Below, in pieces: positions 1-11,449 of a stretch of DNA of 64,000 nt (its first letter is position 1; each line of letters opens with the position of its first letter). The notes under the pieces are model-generated. The model searched no databases, was not told the DNA's origin, and saw only the letters and a program-made list of their open reading frames with translations. Source of the stretch: Channallabes apus. Taxonomy: Eukaryota; Chordata; Actinopteri; Siluriformes; Clariidae. Location: positions 12,425,206 to 12,489,205 of the forward strand of contig CM060105.1 in NCBI GenBank assembly GCA_030522415.1, in the 5' to 3' direction. The position numbers and the translations under genes were made by a program.

Positions 1-561
1 GGTTCAGTGAGGAGAGAGAAACACTTTACAGATCATTAACTGAGCAGAAAAACAGCCGAAAGACAAACGAGTGACGATAAACACTCAGGACACGGGGGGG
101 ACCTTTAACCCGGGACCTCACATAGAACATAATAAACAGCAGCTGAGAGACTTTACCTCTGGTCATGTACACTACGTGTAATATAGAGAAATCTAACAAT
201 GAGAAAACAGAAGAAACTGAACATAACACAGTCACAGATTCCTGTCAACTGCAAATGTCAGTATTTATTACAATATTTATATTTTGAACTGTAAAGTGAT
301 CTTAAAGTGAAACTAATATCTGATTAGCTGTACTAGGGGTCACAAGTAGCTGTTCCTCCTACTGCACGTACTGCTGGAACATCTCACTGCTTTTCACTCA
401 ATGATCCGAAAGTACGGATAACCAATGCTTCAGCAACATTATATTTTAAAGATGCACCAGTTATACTTTTTTTGCCTGATTAAATTTTTTTTTACTGTAA
501 CTGACAGCATGCAAAAAACATTTTTGCAGCTTTTTAAATAAAGAATTCTGCTGTATGTCGG

Positions 562-727
562 AGAGATTAGCATTGCAGCCTCACAGCTCCATGGTCGAGG
601 GTTTGATTTTAGTCTCGGGTCTGTGTGCATGGAGTTTGCATGTTCTCCCCGTGCTTGGTGGGTTTTCTCTGGGTACTCCAGTTTCCTCCAACAGTCCAAA
701 GACATGCAGATTAAGCTAATTGGGCAG
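562..727 (+). repeat. V-SINE-like element, partial
   Basis: The stretch contains the conserved central block found in many copies here: tRNA-like head, then GCATGGAGTTTGCATGTTC and the run ending in ...AGTCCAAAGACATGC. Its head is degraded. It lies in the pmm1 intron after exon 6. Confidence 0.6.
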
Positions 728-905
728 TGGCAGCTCAAACAGTTAAAACTCTTGGTTACTGATTGTAAGGTTGGGGGTTCGAGCCACTGTTGAGCCCCTG
801 AGCAAGGCCCTTAACCCAATCTCTGTCTCACTATACATGTCGCTCCTGAGCTGCCAGTGATCCAGACCCCCTCTGCCCCCTGGAGCTGTCGGACTCGTCC
901 TGGTC
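722..905 (+). repeat. tRNA-derived SINE (ends GAGCAAGGCCCTTAACCC), degraded
   Basis: A diverged B-box-like GGGGTTCGAGCC is followed by the family block TTGAGCCCCTGAGCAAGGCC. After it come about 75 bp (830-905) resembling the 5' part of the L2-like repeat at 20255-20850. Confidence 0.5.
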
Positions 906-1125
906 AGGACAAATACCTGACACCAGCTTTTTTGAACTGCTGCCCACACACCATTAAGGTTGATTTTTGCTTCTGTATCATGTCTAGGTCTCATGGCGTA
1001 GCCTAACGTGCAGCTCTTCAGAAATGTAACCACACATGCTCAATCACAAGCACCATGGTTGAACCCGACTCTCTTATCCGCTTTGAAAATACCCATTGCC
1101 ACAGTTGATTGTCTCCTACTTCACT

Positions 1126-1250
1126 ACAGAATGTTTATGGAAATGACACCATTGAGAAGAGCAATAGTCACAGATGGATGAAGAGGTTTCAAGAAGGTGA
1201 AACCAGCACTGAGGACAAACCAAGCAAGGTGAGAAGACCAACTACGACAA
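1126..1250 (+). pseudogene. Mariner transposase fragment (helix-turn-helix region)
   Basis: An open stretch reads NVYGNDTIEKSNSHRWMKRF and then QEGETSTEDKPSKVRRPTT, the N-terminal paired-like DNA-binding region of mariner transposases. There is no start, no catalytic domain and no clear inverted repeats, so it is a relic. Confidence 0.6.
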
Positions 1251-1794
1251 AGCAGATTTTCTAGTAAAAGTTATTAAACAAATTTAGCTTTTACTTCCAG
1301 TACAGACATCATCACTAGTCCTACATTTTCTTTACCAGTCGTCAGAAATCAAACTGCCGACAAACTACATTAATAATTATTGTGATACAATCCACTCCAG
1401 TACAGGAATTTCCTTGCCACACTATATTTGCAGACGAGTAACAGTTATAATTCATCAGTTTAATACATTATGATTCTCTTTCTGCGTTAACACCGATGTT
1501 ACACGCCGTGCTCTGTATTTACTGTATGTTACTCAGTGCTACTGATGTAATTAGAGCTTAAACAGAATCATAAACATCAGGTCTAGAAGTCAAAATCCAC
1601 ACCCAAGTACTGATCACACAATCCTTAAACAAGATTTCTTTATCCTTAGTAAAAGTAAACTTTGAGTTGGGTGATTGACATTGACTAACACACGTCTAGC
1701 ATGTCTCACTTACAGCAGCGCAACTCAAAGCAGTGTGGGAGTTACTTCATAAATACAATGCACATATATTCTCCAATCTGCTCTTTCCATTATC

Positions 1795-2040
1795 CATCCA
1801 TCTCGGGACCTCTGTAGTCCAACTAGGGGCCGTTAAGGTCAATGGTGACCATGGTATTTATTCACATCTTTACCACCGTGGTAGGACATTCATATGCACA
1901 TTCACACTCTACAGGCAACTGGGAATGTGAATCAGCCTAATCTTTGGACTGTAGGAGAAACAGCGAGAACAAATAAACCCCACGCAAATAGACCCCGAGG
2001 TGGGAATCGAACCTGGACCCTGGAGGTGAAAGGTGACAGA
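1795..2040 (-). repeat. V-SINE-like element, minus strand
   Basis: Reading on the minus strand, a tRNA-like head with B box GGTTCGATTCC (complement at about 2002-2012) is followed by the central conserved block and a diverged tail. A closely similar tail is seen in the copy at 15318-15585. Confidence 0.6.
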
Positions 2041-2069
2041 GTGTGTTTCAGTGTGTGTTGTGTGCTCAC

Positions 2070-2145
2070 CTCGAGTGAACCTGAGCCCTTTTCCTGCAAA
2101 CTCCTTCTGCAGAGCGGCAACAAACTTCTCCCTGATCTTCTCTTT
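2070..2145 (-). CDS. pmm1: pmm1 exon 6
   Basis: The 76-bp exon encodes [20 protein letters not shown] and then LRFTR plus the first base of Gly. The acceptor is TACTTTAG and the donor GAG|GTGAGC. A minus-strand V-SINE-like copy begins about 30 bp into the following intron. No exon resembling the next family block (GMISFDVFPEGWDKRY) is seen between 1 and 2069. Confidence 0.92.
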
Positions 2146-5100
2146 CTAAAGTAAAGGCAGGAACAGAAGTTTCCAAATAAGAGCTTCCCGACTCTGATTG
2201 GTCCGAAGGTGTTGATTAACTATATATGACTTAATCTTTACATTTAATCAAATCTAATAATAAATGGACAGTATTTGATGTATAACCATGAATCTGCTGA
2301 AGCTTTATGTAGAGAGATGTTTGTTTACCATTTATGGAAGGAGTCTTTAATCTTTAAGTTTTTAGAACCAGGAAGGTGTACATGATGGAAGAATTTGTCG
2401 TTTCTGTGTAACATGATAAGACAACGTCCTAATGTCCACTAGCTTGCTTAATTGAATAATTCGTAGCTCCATGTTCATTAGCTCTGTAGTGTTTGTGTTG
2501 AATTTCATAACGTGTAGCCTAAACGAAGCTCACTTGGATTGAACCAGACAGCACAAATTATCTTTCGTGTCTACCTTATCGATTTCCGCGAATTCGATTC
2601 GCTCCTCCAGCGTGCAGCTCCGTCCGATCGGCGAGATGTTCAGCATGCCGTTGCGAAACTCGATGAAGGTACCTCTGCAGAGAGACAGCAGGGTTGTTAA
2701 TGTCATGGTGTCTTTAATACCGAAAGCATTTTTTTTTATTGCTGGTAAACATGTTTCCGTAAACACACTCGTACTGTTTGTTTGTCTATGACGAGTCTCT
2801 GTGGATGTTCTGGTTTACATTATTAAACCATCTTGTTACTGAGAACGTTTAGCGTGACTCGAGATTCGTTTGGGGGAAAAAAAACAACTCTGAGTTTTTG
2901 AAGTTAGAGGAGTGTATCTGATCGCAACAGCTTCTACAGTCTGCTACTATACTGTTTAAAATACGTAGGTTTACCTACATAATAACAAAAATTTGTGAAT
3001 CAATTTAAAATTGAAAACTGGCCCATCGATTCAATTAATTCAATCACCAAAAATATTCAATTAATCTGCATCATTGATTCAATTGCACTAGTAAGTTTGA
3101 AATGCAATACTGTAATTGGTACCCTTCAAACAAACTTTCTGTTTAATATTAAGGAACATGGACCTTCTTGAACCTTCTTGGACAAACCCGAGCTGTATGC
3201 AAATATCAACAAATGGACAAATCAAAGCGAGGGTTAATTTCCAGGAGCGGATAGGGTGTGTAGAAGTGAGGAGACGCTCAGGTTCATGTCCAGGTCACGC
3301 GTCTGCAGTTCGTACAGTCTGTGCTCGTAGTGTTGCGTCACGTTTATGTGCTGCCAGCTGCAGGAAACCACGAATATCCAGCACACTCCCGTTTCCAGAC
3401 ACGGCTCCCTCAAGGCACTGCGGGATACCGTGATCCTGAACATCATGAACATTCACACGCGAGTCTGAGTCAGAGCTGACGGCACACCAGCTTTAATATC
3501 TGCTGCAACACTGAGAATGCACTGTATGTAGTGTATTAATAAAGATTCCAAAAAGAATAAAAATATATATATATATATATTAAGTTAGGGATATTTTGAG
3601 AGACTTAGTGGATGTCATATATACGGTGTTTATTTCACTTCAAGACATTTTTGGGATAGGGAGGCAATTGTATTGGGGTGATAGACACACCTCATTTTGT
3701 GTTTTCCATGTAATGGTCTCATTGTGTACAGGTGTGCCTTATATTGGGGCCGATCCCAAAAGACAACCCTTTTCAATGTGGCATCAATTTCAACATTCTG
3801 TGGGTATAAAAAGCTGTTATTGTCAGTAAGTCATTCTACGTTCATCATTATACTAGGGTTTCCAGACAAACCATTCGCAACCGACTCCGCCGCTTTGGCT
3901 TGAATGCCAGACGACCGTTGCAAGTGACTCCACTGACTCCCAAGACACCGCATGTGACATCACAATGGTTATTGTACATGGCTCAGTCACTGCACGTTCT
4001 TACCTCAGAGACATCATGGTACCCATCATCATTCACCAATTCCGCTAGCACACCCTCAACTTTCTGTTCATGGATGATGATGCTCCACCACATCGTGGCA
4101 GAATTGTCACAGCTCAACTTCAGGCGGTTGGAGAACCTCATATGGTATGACGCCCCTGACCTGAACCCCATAGAGCACGTCTGGGACCAGTTGAAGCGAA
4201 GACTGGATGATCGTACCCCACCCCCACGTGACCTGGCAGAACTGCCATTTATGAGAAAAGCATCAGGGTCTAAATAGAACTGTCACTCTGCCTGGATCCA
4301 GATTGCTCTGTACCATTTAGTGATGCCGGATATATACTGTAGACTATATATCGGTCATGGGAACAGGACACACCACACGGTGTACAGTTAAGCATTTAAT
4401 CTCCCAAAATGCGACACGGATACAGATGCATTATTTCACACTGTGTTAAGGTGGGAGTATTTACTCAGAGAAGGCACACAGGACTGGAGATGTTAGTGCA
4501 GACTCACCGTTTCTTGGGGAGTTTGATCAGACCCATGTATCTGAGACAGAAGTTAATCAGATCCTGCAGCAGTTCTTCACCCAGCTGGTTCTGAATCGCC
4601 TGCAACACACATACACACAAACACACACACACCTCAGTAAGAGAATACTTACCCGCGCGGGTCAGCAGCGAAATTAAATTCTGACCTCGGCTTGAATGTG
4701 AAAAATTCTAAATTCTGACTCGTTCTCTAGAACAGCAGCTCTGACTTTAGTGCAGGTTTGTATTAATGCACTCGTTCTCACATGGTAACAGATACTTAAT
4801 AAACAAAATGAAATTTTCTTAAACTTATTTAATTCACATTTTAAGAGCATGTATCAATGCAAAAGTCACTGTTTAGTCATATTTAAACATTGTACAGAGT
4901 CTCCAGTGTGAAGGACGATGTGAGAGAATTTTTTTTTAACATTCCCTGTGTTTAACCTTTTCACACATTTGCATTGGCCAGGGTTTAAACCCCCTAATGT
5001 GACCTCATATAAGAAGATCCCCTCCCACAGATTGTGGTCCAGCTCTGCTGTTCTCTGGAGTGGGCGTGGCTCAGCAGTAGCTCATTTACATAGACACTGA

Positions 5101-5160
5101 AATGGTGAGTTTGCAGGAGGAGTGAAATAATCTGAGGGGAATTCGTTTCATCTGGAGCAT

Positions 5161-5208
<48 letters not shown>

Positions 5209-8200
5209 TGAGGGAACTCTGAGACCTGTGTTAACGAGTGTTAAAGAAACCCTAACATATGGGACCTCTAATGCGTCTTATTTTCAGTTCTACAGATCTC
5301 TTGTAGTGTACAGGGCTGATGATGAGCACTGCTCTTCTTTAAGGACAGAGGAGTTCACGTTTTTCTTTTTGTGGTTTCTCGGTAACATGACAAGCTACGT
5401 CTTGACCGTAGTAACTTGAACAGAGAGAACATAGAGGAGGACGTGTGGGAACATGTGTTTATAGCTGCTGTCACATACAGTAACTGAGATCAGGGCCTCA
5501 CTTTTATTCAACTAACATTTTTCACACATTCTACAGTGATTTTTCAAACATGTGACAAATGTGTGTATTGTTGGACACGTCCGCTGTTATAAATCCTGAC
5601 TGCCTCTTGTGCAACTCGTTCTCCTCACACACTTCCAGTTCAAAGGAGCATTCCAGGAAGTGTTACATCGTTCAAACAGAAAATCTCAAAAATATTTACC
5701 TCACACCTTCAGACTACACATAAATACAGGGTCTGTGTGTGTGTGTGTGTGTGTGTGTGTACATATACACAGCTCATAAAAACAAGGCTAATCACAGAGA
5801 GAGAGACACACACACCTGTTTGGACAGCAGTTGACCATCTTTATACTGAACTGTGCCGTTTTCAGCAAACACGTAGTCAAACTTCTGTATAACTGCAGAG
5901 AGAGGGGGAGGAGGGGGGGGGGGTTAATGATTTCATTCTCTGTTCCTTTCATTATTTTCCTTTTTTAATTATGTAATTCTCTTTCATATTTTACTCATTT
6001 TAATTTATTTCTTCCTTTCTCTGTATTATTTCAGTAATTATTTTTATCTCTTTCTTCCCCATCCATTTTCTTTCTTTCTACCTTTTCTTATTTCATAAAT
6101 TCTTTTCTTTTTCACTTATTCATTTTCTTTCTTTCATAAATTGTGTTCTTTTGTCATTATCCATTTCCTTCTTTCTTTCTTTCCTCATTCCATTAATTAT
6201 GTTCTTTCTCCACTATCCATTTTCTTTTCTTTCTTTCTCTTTTATAAATTGTTCTTTCTCCATTATTCATTATCCATTTTCTTTCTTTCTTTCCTTATTC
6301 CATAAATTATGTTCTTTCTCCACTATCCATTTTCCTTCTTTCTTTCTTTCTTTCTTTCTTTCATAAATTATGTTATTTCTCCGTTTTCCTTCTTTCTTTC
6401 ATAGTTGTTCCTTTTTTTGTTTTTCTTTCCTGCGTGCGCGGTGTGATTCAGAGACAGCACCGGTTCCCCCTGCGTGTGTTTATCTGCCGTCTGAGTTTAG
6501 AGCTGCTGATCCATTAGAGCTGAATGAGCTCCTGGTAACTGTGACTGCGCTCCGGCTCTCAGAGTCGACTGTAACACGCTCCGCTCTCCACTGCGGCATT
6601 AATAACACCAGATTAACACCAGCTCAGCACCCTCAGGGAAGAGGAAACAACATGTTCCCCCTGACACAAACTCACTGTGGTAAGAAGAGTGTGTGTGTGT
6701 GAGTGTGATTCTAAGTACTGGACTATAAACAGATCATCAGCAGACTAGTGAACATGACGTGCCACATCACAGCAACTCCCAACCAAATATTCCTAATAAT
6801 CTACATCTTCCTGCACATCTGGAAACCTGTGAAGCTCTTCTACAGCTGTTTTATTCAGTTCTATTCTCATGAACACTATTATTGAGGGTTATTAGCTTCA
6901 TATAAATGTTAAAGGTTCTACACCGAATCCCTTAAAGGAAGGTAACTGGATGGACGTTTGTCCGAGTGTAATGTGAAGAATGTGACTTAGGAGGACAAAC
7001 TCGTTGTTTGCCATTAATAGCCGCTTCACACTCTTCTCTCACATGTGACTTTTGATTAGGCTGTGATTTATTGTGTAAGAGAGCGGCGTGATTAAACTGA
7101 TAGACGGTGATGTTTCTCACCTTCGTCTCCGTCTCCGAGCTGCTCTGCGATTTTAGAGTAGTCAGACCCGCCCACTACTCCAATCTTCACTTTAGCTCGC
7201 AGCGACTGAAAAAATTCATCAAGTTGAGGATCGATCTTCTGCAGACACACAAACACACACACAGTAACATGTCTGAGTCATCTGATCTATCATATATCAT
7301 ATATCGTATTATATCAGTTGTATGACGTGTTATAACATGAACAGTATGGAGACGTAGATAAAAAGCGACCCCATGCACTATTACAGGTTATAACACTTTA
7401 CCTAATGACTCTATTACATGAAATAACGAGTTATAACACTCTATGTAGAAGAATATAGTGTTTAAATGTAAAACTAAATCATATATAACTTTCTATTCCC
7501 TGGTTATAATGCTTTATGTAGTGTGTGGTACAGTCTGAACCCAAAGCCACTTCCTGCAATGAGAGATATTGAATGAAACAGGGGGTTATAACACTCTATG
7601 TAGTGGGACTTAGTCCTTAAAGGTAAAGTTCTAAATGCACCCCACAATGTAGGAAATAAGGGGTTATAATGATATCTGTATGTAGTGTAAAAGCTTTTAA
7701 ATGCAGACACACAAATGACTTAATGCTTCCTGCATTAGTGAACCTGAATAAGTGGTTATAGCACTCTATGTAATCATCGTATTGCAGGAGATTAGGGGTT
7801 ATAACACTCTACAGTATGTAGTCACAGTATTGCATGACATTGGAAGTACAGTATTGCAAGCCATTAGGATTTATAACACTCCATGTTCTCACACTATTGC
7901 AGGACATTAGAGGTTATAACACTATATGTAGTCACAATATTGCAACACTCTATGTCATCACAATATGGAGTAGAATGATGAAAGTTATAACACTACGTAG
8001 TGGAACATAAGCCTTGAGAAAGGCTGGGTTAATATTTACACTCAAAAGCCGAACAAATACACCGCCCCCCTACAGTGCTCGTTTCTAAGCTCCGCCCCTC
8101 CAAAATGAATGGACAACTAACAACGACGCTAGCAGACCAACATTAATATACAAATGCCATCAAATGAACAACATGCAAACACACAAACACAGCAAAAAAA

Positions 8201-10733
8201 AATTATGGTCGTTTGTTTAGACCAGTATCGCAAGCAGTTGCTTGGACAACAATTTTCTTAAACTAATCTCAAAATGAAAGATTAAATCCCTGCCTTAATT
8301 CTACAACTCGGGCATTAACAACTGTTAATGAAGGCTTTGAATAAACGCTGTAACACTGGCAAACTACGAACACGTCTAGAGGGTTTACATAATGGCACTG
8401 TACACTGTAACCGCTGTATCCAATGTTGTGTTACACGATCTGCGCAACTTTGTTTGTTTCTCTTTTTCAGAGCCCAGGGCTGTTGACGAACACCAGGAGT
8501 GTTTTAGTTCGGACACAGAACACACAGCGAGCTGTCTGTGAGACGATAATTACAGGGTTTGACATATTTCTGAATCATCAAGATTACCTTGAAATAGTAA
8601 GTAGACTGAATAACAAACTACTTCCTGCTCCTTGGGTAGTGGCAGCTCAGTGGTTAAGACGCCGGCCTACAGTTGGGAAGGTTGCAGGTTTAAACCCAAA
8701 CCCAAGGACCACCAATTTGCCCCTGTTGAGCCCTTGACCAAGGCCCTTAACCCTCAACAGCTTGGATGTATAATAAAATTTTAAAAAATTGCTCTGGATA
8801 GGAAGTTTCATAATGACTTGGTGGGTTTCCCCCTGCTACTCCAGTTTCCACCCTCAGTACAAAGACATTTTCACTACTGTGTTATAACCCTTACTTCATG
8901 CAGCATAGAGAGTGTATAAAGTGAGCAGGAAGGGATTTGGGCATCACTCTATTCACTGTTATAACACCTTATTCCATAGACATAGAGTGTTATAATACCT
9001 TTTTTCATGCAATATTGTGACTAGATAATGTATGTAACTCCTTACTTCATACAATACAGTATATCAAGCTTATCCTTGCACCTCCAGGGTCAAAGGGTAC
9101 TGCAGTTTCCTCTCACACTCCAAAGACATGCAGATTAGGGTAACTGGTGTTCGCAAATTGCCCGTAATGCATGTGTGACCTGCGATTGATTGCTTTGTGC
9201 GTCTGCCCAATCGTTTGAATGTATGATCTCAGTGTTCATTCATTCATCTTTTATCCTGCTTAATCCTGTGTATAGGGTCATGGGGCCTGGAGCCTATCCC
9301 AGGGGACTTAGGGCACACGCAAGGCGGGACACACGCACACACCATGGGCAATTTGGGAACGCCAATTAACCTAATCTGCATGTCTTTGGAGTGGGAGTGG
9401 AAATAGAGGAACCCATGTGGAAGGCCCGGGTTCGATTCCCACTCGATGACCAAACCCCAGCTACTGCATGCATTGCCAGTCCTAAGCCTGGATGAAAAAA
9501 ATAATGATTGCGCCAGGAAGGGTATCCGGCATAAAACCTGTGTGGATCAGATGGCCCGAAACAGTCGAAAGGAAAACACCAACATACACTACCGTTCAAA
9601 AGTTTTGGAACACTTGCAAATGTCTTTGTTTTTGTTTAGTGATTTATTTTCTACATTCTACAACAATACTGGGGATTTCAAAACTATAAAATAACACATA
9701 TGGAATTATGTAATTAGGTTATTGTAAGACACAGAGGTCGGCCTTTCTGTAATAGTTCCTGCAAGAACAGTATTGTCAAGTGCATTCGCAAAATCCGTCC
9801 AGCACCATAATGAAACTGTCTCTCATGAAGGCCGTCCCAGGAGGACGAGACCAAAACCTACCTCTGCTGCAGACGAGAAGTTCATTTAGAGTTATCAGCC
9901 TGAAAAATGACCAATTAACAGCAGCTCAGATTAGAGGCGTTATGAAGTCTTTACAGAGCAGAAGTAGCAGAAACATCTCAATATCAACTGTTCAAAGGAG
10001 ATTCATGCAGTTTTTGGACGCCTTCAGCAAAACTTTACAATGTAGAAAGAAGGAACCATCATGGAGTTAGAAAGTGATCTAAAACTTTTGAACGGTAGTG
10101 TAAATTATCTATATCTAGTCCATGTATTTAATGAAAGAACGGGGTTCTACCACTCTATGTCTACAGAATAAGGTTTTATAACACACACTCTCTCTCTCTT
10201 TTGGTAGACTAAAGCCTAAACCCCTTCCTGCTGACTTTATACACTCTCTACACTGCATCTAGTAAAAGTTCTAGCACAGTAGTGAGAACTGCAGCAGTAT
10301 TAACAGAACCTAGAGGCACACAGGGAATGTGTATGGGCTTGACCTTTCACCTGGAAGATTAAAGAGCCTAATTACCCCACATCAGGCAACATCAAAGAGA
10401 CTGTACGCAACATCAAACAGGTGTGGTTGTTTTATTTAAAAAAAAAATTTCTGGGCCAAACAAATAAACACACAGGTTTGGAAACATTGTAATTATTTAG
10501 ATGCATATTGTTTCATCAGGAATTTGGAGTGTTAAGAAAATGAAAGCAAAAGTAAATATTATGTGCATTATTATTATTATTGTTGTTTTGATGCATCACG
10601 TGCAGTGAAGTGTTTACTAATGGTGTGTGTGTGTGTGTGTGTGTGTTACCTCTCTCGGTGCAGTCAGGGTTCCGTCCACATCAAACAGACACAGCACGTT
10701 CCTGTCGCCGCGCGGCTCGCGCAGCCTCTCCAT
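2070..10733 (-). CDS. pmm1: Phosphomannomutase 1 (pmm1), 5' six coding exons, gene continues past the left edge
   Basis: Phosphomannomutase interconverts mannose-6-phosphate and mannose-1-phosphate in the cytosol, supplying GDP-mannose for glycosylation; mammalian PMM1 also acts on glucose 1,6-bisphosphate. Six exons (10733-10650, 7238-7121, 5892-5816, 4599-4508, 2674-2575, 2145-2070) join in one frame of 182 codons plus one base, against about 262 residues for the full protein. The HAD motif DVDGT lies at residues 18-22, with Asp18 the expected nucleophile and Asp20 the acid/base. Later parts include [22 protein letters not shown] and the substrate-binding stretch [35 protein letters not shown] and ENGTVQYK favour PMM1 over PMM2, although LTAPR in exon 1 is PMM2-like. 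The start is the Met 17 residues before DVDGT; the upstream frame is open but not family-like. The last exons, with the rest of the cap and core domains, are not in the window. Confidence 0.93.
2575..2674 (-). CDS. pmm1: pmm1 exon 5
   Basis: The 100-bp exon completes the Arg codon and encodes [20 protein letters not shown] and then [13 protein letters not shown]. This is the cap-domain signature that contacts the substrate phosphate. The donor is AAG|GTAGAC. It ends in phase 0. Confidence 0.95.
3234..3357 (-). other. Possible alternative terminal exon of pmm1 (unconfirmed)
   Basis: On the pmm1 strand inside intron 4, TTTCCTGCAG is followed by 41 protein-like codons ([20 protein letters not shown], then DLDMNL and further) and a TAA. 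Exon 4 ends in phase 2 and this segment opens in the matching phase, so splicing would give an in-frame short isoform lacking most of the cap domain. I do not recognise the peptide. It could equally be a chance open frame or an exon remnant from another gene. Confidence 0.25.
3570..4390 (+). mobile_element. Degenerate Tc1-like transposon in pmm1 intron 4
   Basis: It lies antisense to pmm1. Translated pieces include a helix-turn-helix part ([16 protein letters not shown]) and the third catalytic block [20 protein letters not shown]. The central catalytic region is shifted and internally deleted. I could not fix the terminal inverted repeats, so the limits are approximate. Confidence 0.7.
4508..4599 (-). 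CDS. pmm1: pmm1 exon 4
   Basis: The 92-bp exon encodes [20 protein letters not shown] and then [10 protein letters not shown] plus two bases of an Arg codon. The acceptor is GTGTTGCAG and the donor CG|GTGAGT. It ends in phase 2, the phase that also fits the cryptic exon at 3234-3357. Confidence 0.93.
5163..5206. repeat. (CA)n microsatellite
   Basis: An uninterrupted CA dinucleotide run of about 44 bp in pmm1 intron 3. Confidence 0.95.
5733..5760. repeat. (GT)n microsatellite
   Basis: A GT run of about 28 bp, about 55 bp from the donor of pmm1 exon 3. Confidence 0.95.
5816..5892 (-). CDS. pmm1: pmm1 exon 3
   Basis: The 77-bp exon encodes [20 protein letters not shown] and then QLLSKQ. The acceptor CTCTCTGCAG follows a C-rich tract. 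The donor is CAG|GTGTGTG. It ends in phase 0. Confidence 0.93.
5930..6425. repeat. Pyrimidine-rich (TTTC)n region with a repeated longer unit
   Basis: About 500 bp of almost pure pyrimidine on the plus strand in pmm1 intron 2. TTCTTTCTTTC runs are interspersed with a recurring phrase of the type CATAAATTATGTTCTTTCTC, giving a degenerate unit of roughly 55-65 bp. The pmm1 transcript would be purine-rich (GAAA)n here. Confidence 0.8.
7121..7238 (-). CDS. pmm1: pmm1 exon 2
   Basis: The 118-bp exon follows CTGCAG and ends at GAAG|GTGAGA. It encodes [20 protein letters not shown] and then [19 protein letters not shown], the HAD core strand and helix around the conserved GGSD. It ends in phase 1. 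Confidence 0.93.
7320..8010. repeat. Degenerate tandem repeat built on TTATAACACTCTATGTAG
   Basis: The phrase GTTATAACACTCTATGTAG recurs roughly every 40-110 bp in pmm1 intron 1, often followed by a variant of TCACAGTATTGCAGGACATT. Isolated copies recur at about 8880-9060 and 10140-10260, so the array has been broken up by insertions. Confidence 0.65.
8632..8800 (+). repeat. tRNA-derived SINE
   Basis: An A-box-like GGCAGCTCAGTGGTTAAG, a degraded B box (GCAGGTTTAAACCC) and TGAGCCCTTGACCAAGGCCC are followed by an A-rich junction and the fish SINE tail phrase TTGCTCTGGATAGG. Confidence 0.7.
9075..9235 (+). repeat. V-SINE-like element, 5'-truncated
   Basis: It contains the central block CTCCAAAGACATGCAGATTA and the downstream AAATTGCCCGTAATG. 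The tRNA-like head is lost. It abuts an oppositely oriented copy. Confidence 0.6.
9236..9455 (-). repeat. V-SINE-like element, minus strand
   Basis: From left to right the plus strand shows the tail (CCTGGAGCCTATCCCAGG), the central block (AATCTGCATGTCTTTGGAG) and the complement of a B box (GGTTCGATTCCC), so the element is inverted relative to its neighbour at 9075. Confidence 0.7.
9587..10100 (+). mobile_element. Non-autonomous Tc1-like element with perfect terminal inverted repeats
   Basis: The ends CACTACCGTTCAAAAGTTTT and its exact complement bound 514 bp flanked by TA dinucleotides, the Tc1/mariner target duplication. Inside is a fragment of a Tc1 transposase DNA-binding domain ([20 protein letters not shown], then [10 protein letters not shown]) with no catalytic domain. 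It would need a transposase from elsewhere. It lies in pmm1 intron 1. Confidence 0.9.
10620..10646. repeat. (GT)n microsatellite touching the pmm1 exon 1 donor
   Basis: The tract lies 2 bp inside intron 1 as read on the minus strand (CA on the transcript). Confidence 0.9.
10650..10733 (-). CDS. pmm1: pmm1 exon 1
   Basis: The 84-bp exon encodes 28 residues, from the initiator Met to LTAPRE, including the catalytic DVDGT. The donor is GAG|GTAACA and runs straight into a (GT)n tract. It ends in phase 0. Confidence 0.92.
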
Positions 10734-11135
10734 GTCCGTCAACGTAAATATCCGAGAAATGAAGGCGGATTTCAAGTCAATTAAAAAGGATGAAATAAAT
10801 AAATAAAACGCAGCAATTCGGACGCGGTGAGTCCCGGAACAGCAGCTCGTTGTGTAAACCGATAGATGAAACAGTACAAACAGCAGCATCGAGTGTAAAC
10901 AGGGTTGTTGTTGTTGTTGTTGTTTTTTTTTTTAACTGACGCTCTGTATCGTAACTCAGTCAGACGCGCGCTCTCGGGCTGCGTGACAGCGCTCGCGCTT
11001 CTGTTTACGCCCATGCACTCCGCCAGCCAATAGGAGCGCGAGGAAGATCGGGTCACGTGGCTCACGCGGGGGAGTTAACGCGGGGTTGAAATACCACAAA
11101 AAAAAAAAAAAAAAGAACCCGAGTGACGTCGCAGA
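10734..11135 (-). promoter_or_regulatory. pmm1: Probable pmm1 promoter, CpG-rich
   Basis: This stretch upstream of the pmm1 start codon is CpG-dense, unlike the surrounding AT-rich DNA. It contains a CCAAT box (11027-11031 on the plus strand), an E-box CACGTG (11054-11059) and a CRE-like TGACGTCG (11124-11131). I see no clear TATA box. This fits a housekeeping, dispersed-start promoter. The transcription start itself cannot be placed from sequence alone. Confidence 0.5.
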
Positions 11136-11174
11136 GTAACGCGTTTCACCGATGTGGCAAAAGGAAGTCAAGTC

Positions 11175-11205
<31 letters not shown>

Positions 11206-11292
11206 GTTAACTGTTTGTCTTTTAATTAATAAAGACAAACAAAAAGAAAAAAACAATATGAAAGTGTGAGAATGAAAGTGTGAGAATGTTCT

Positions 11293-11328
<36 letters not shown>

Positions 11329-11449
11329 GAGAGACTAGATATGACGTCACAACTCCAAGAACTAGGGAGAATAGAAATGAATATTGAGTTAAAAAGATAC
11401 ATCAATAAAATAATCATAAAGTTAGAAGCTTTGGAGAAATTGAAAACCC

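Noticed and set aside
4994..5206. Open frames reading MCVCVCVC and THTHTH at several places (also 26500, 45427, 54560, 58172, 61514)
   Set aside because: They are translations of CA/GT microsatellites.
10650..10733. Assigning the mutase as pmm2 because of LTAPR in exon 1
   Set aside because: Exons 2, 3, 5 and 6 match PMM1 wording better ([34 protein letters not shown]). Some uncertainty remains.
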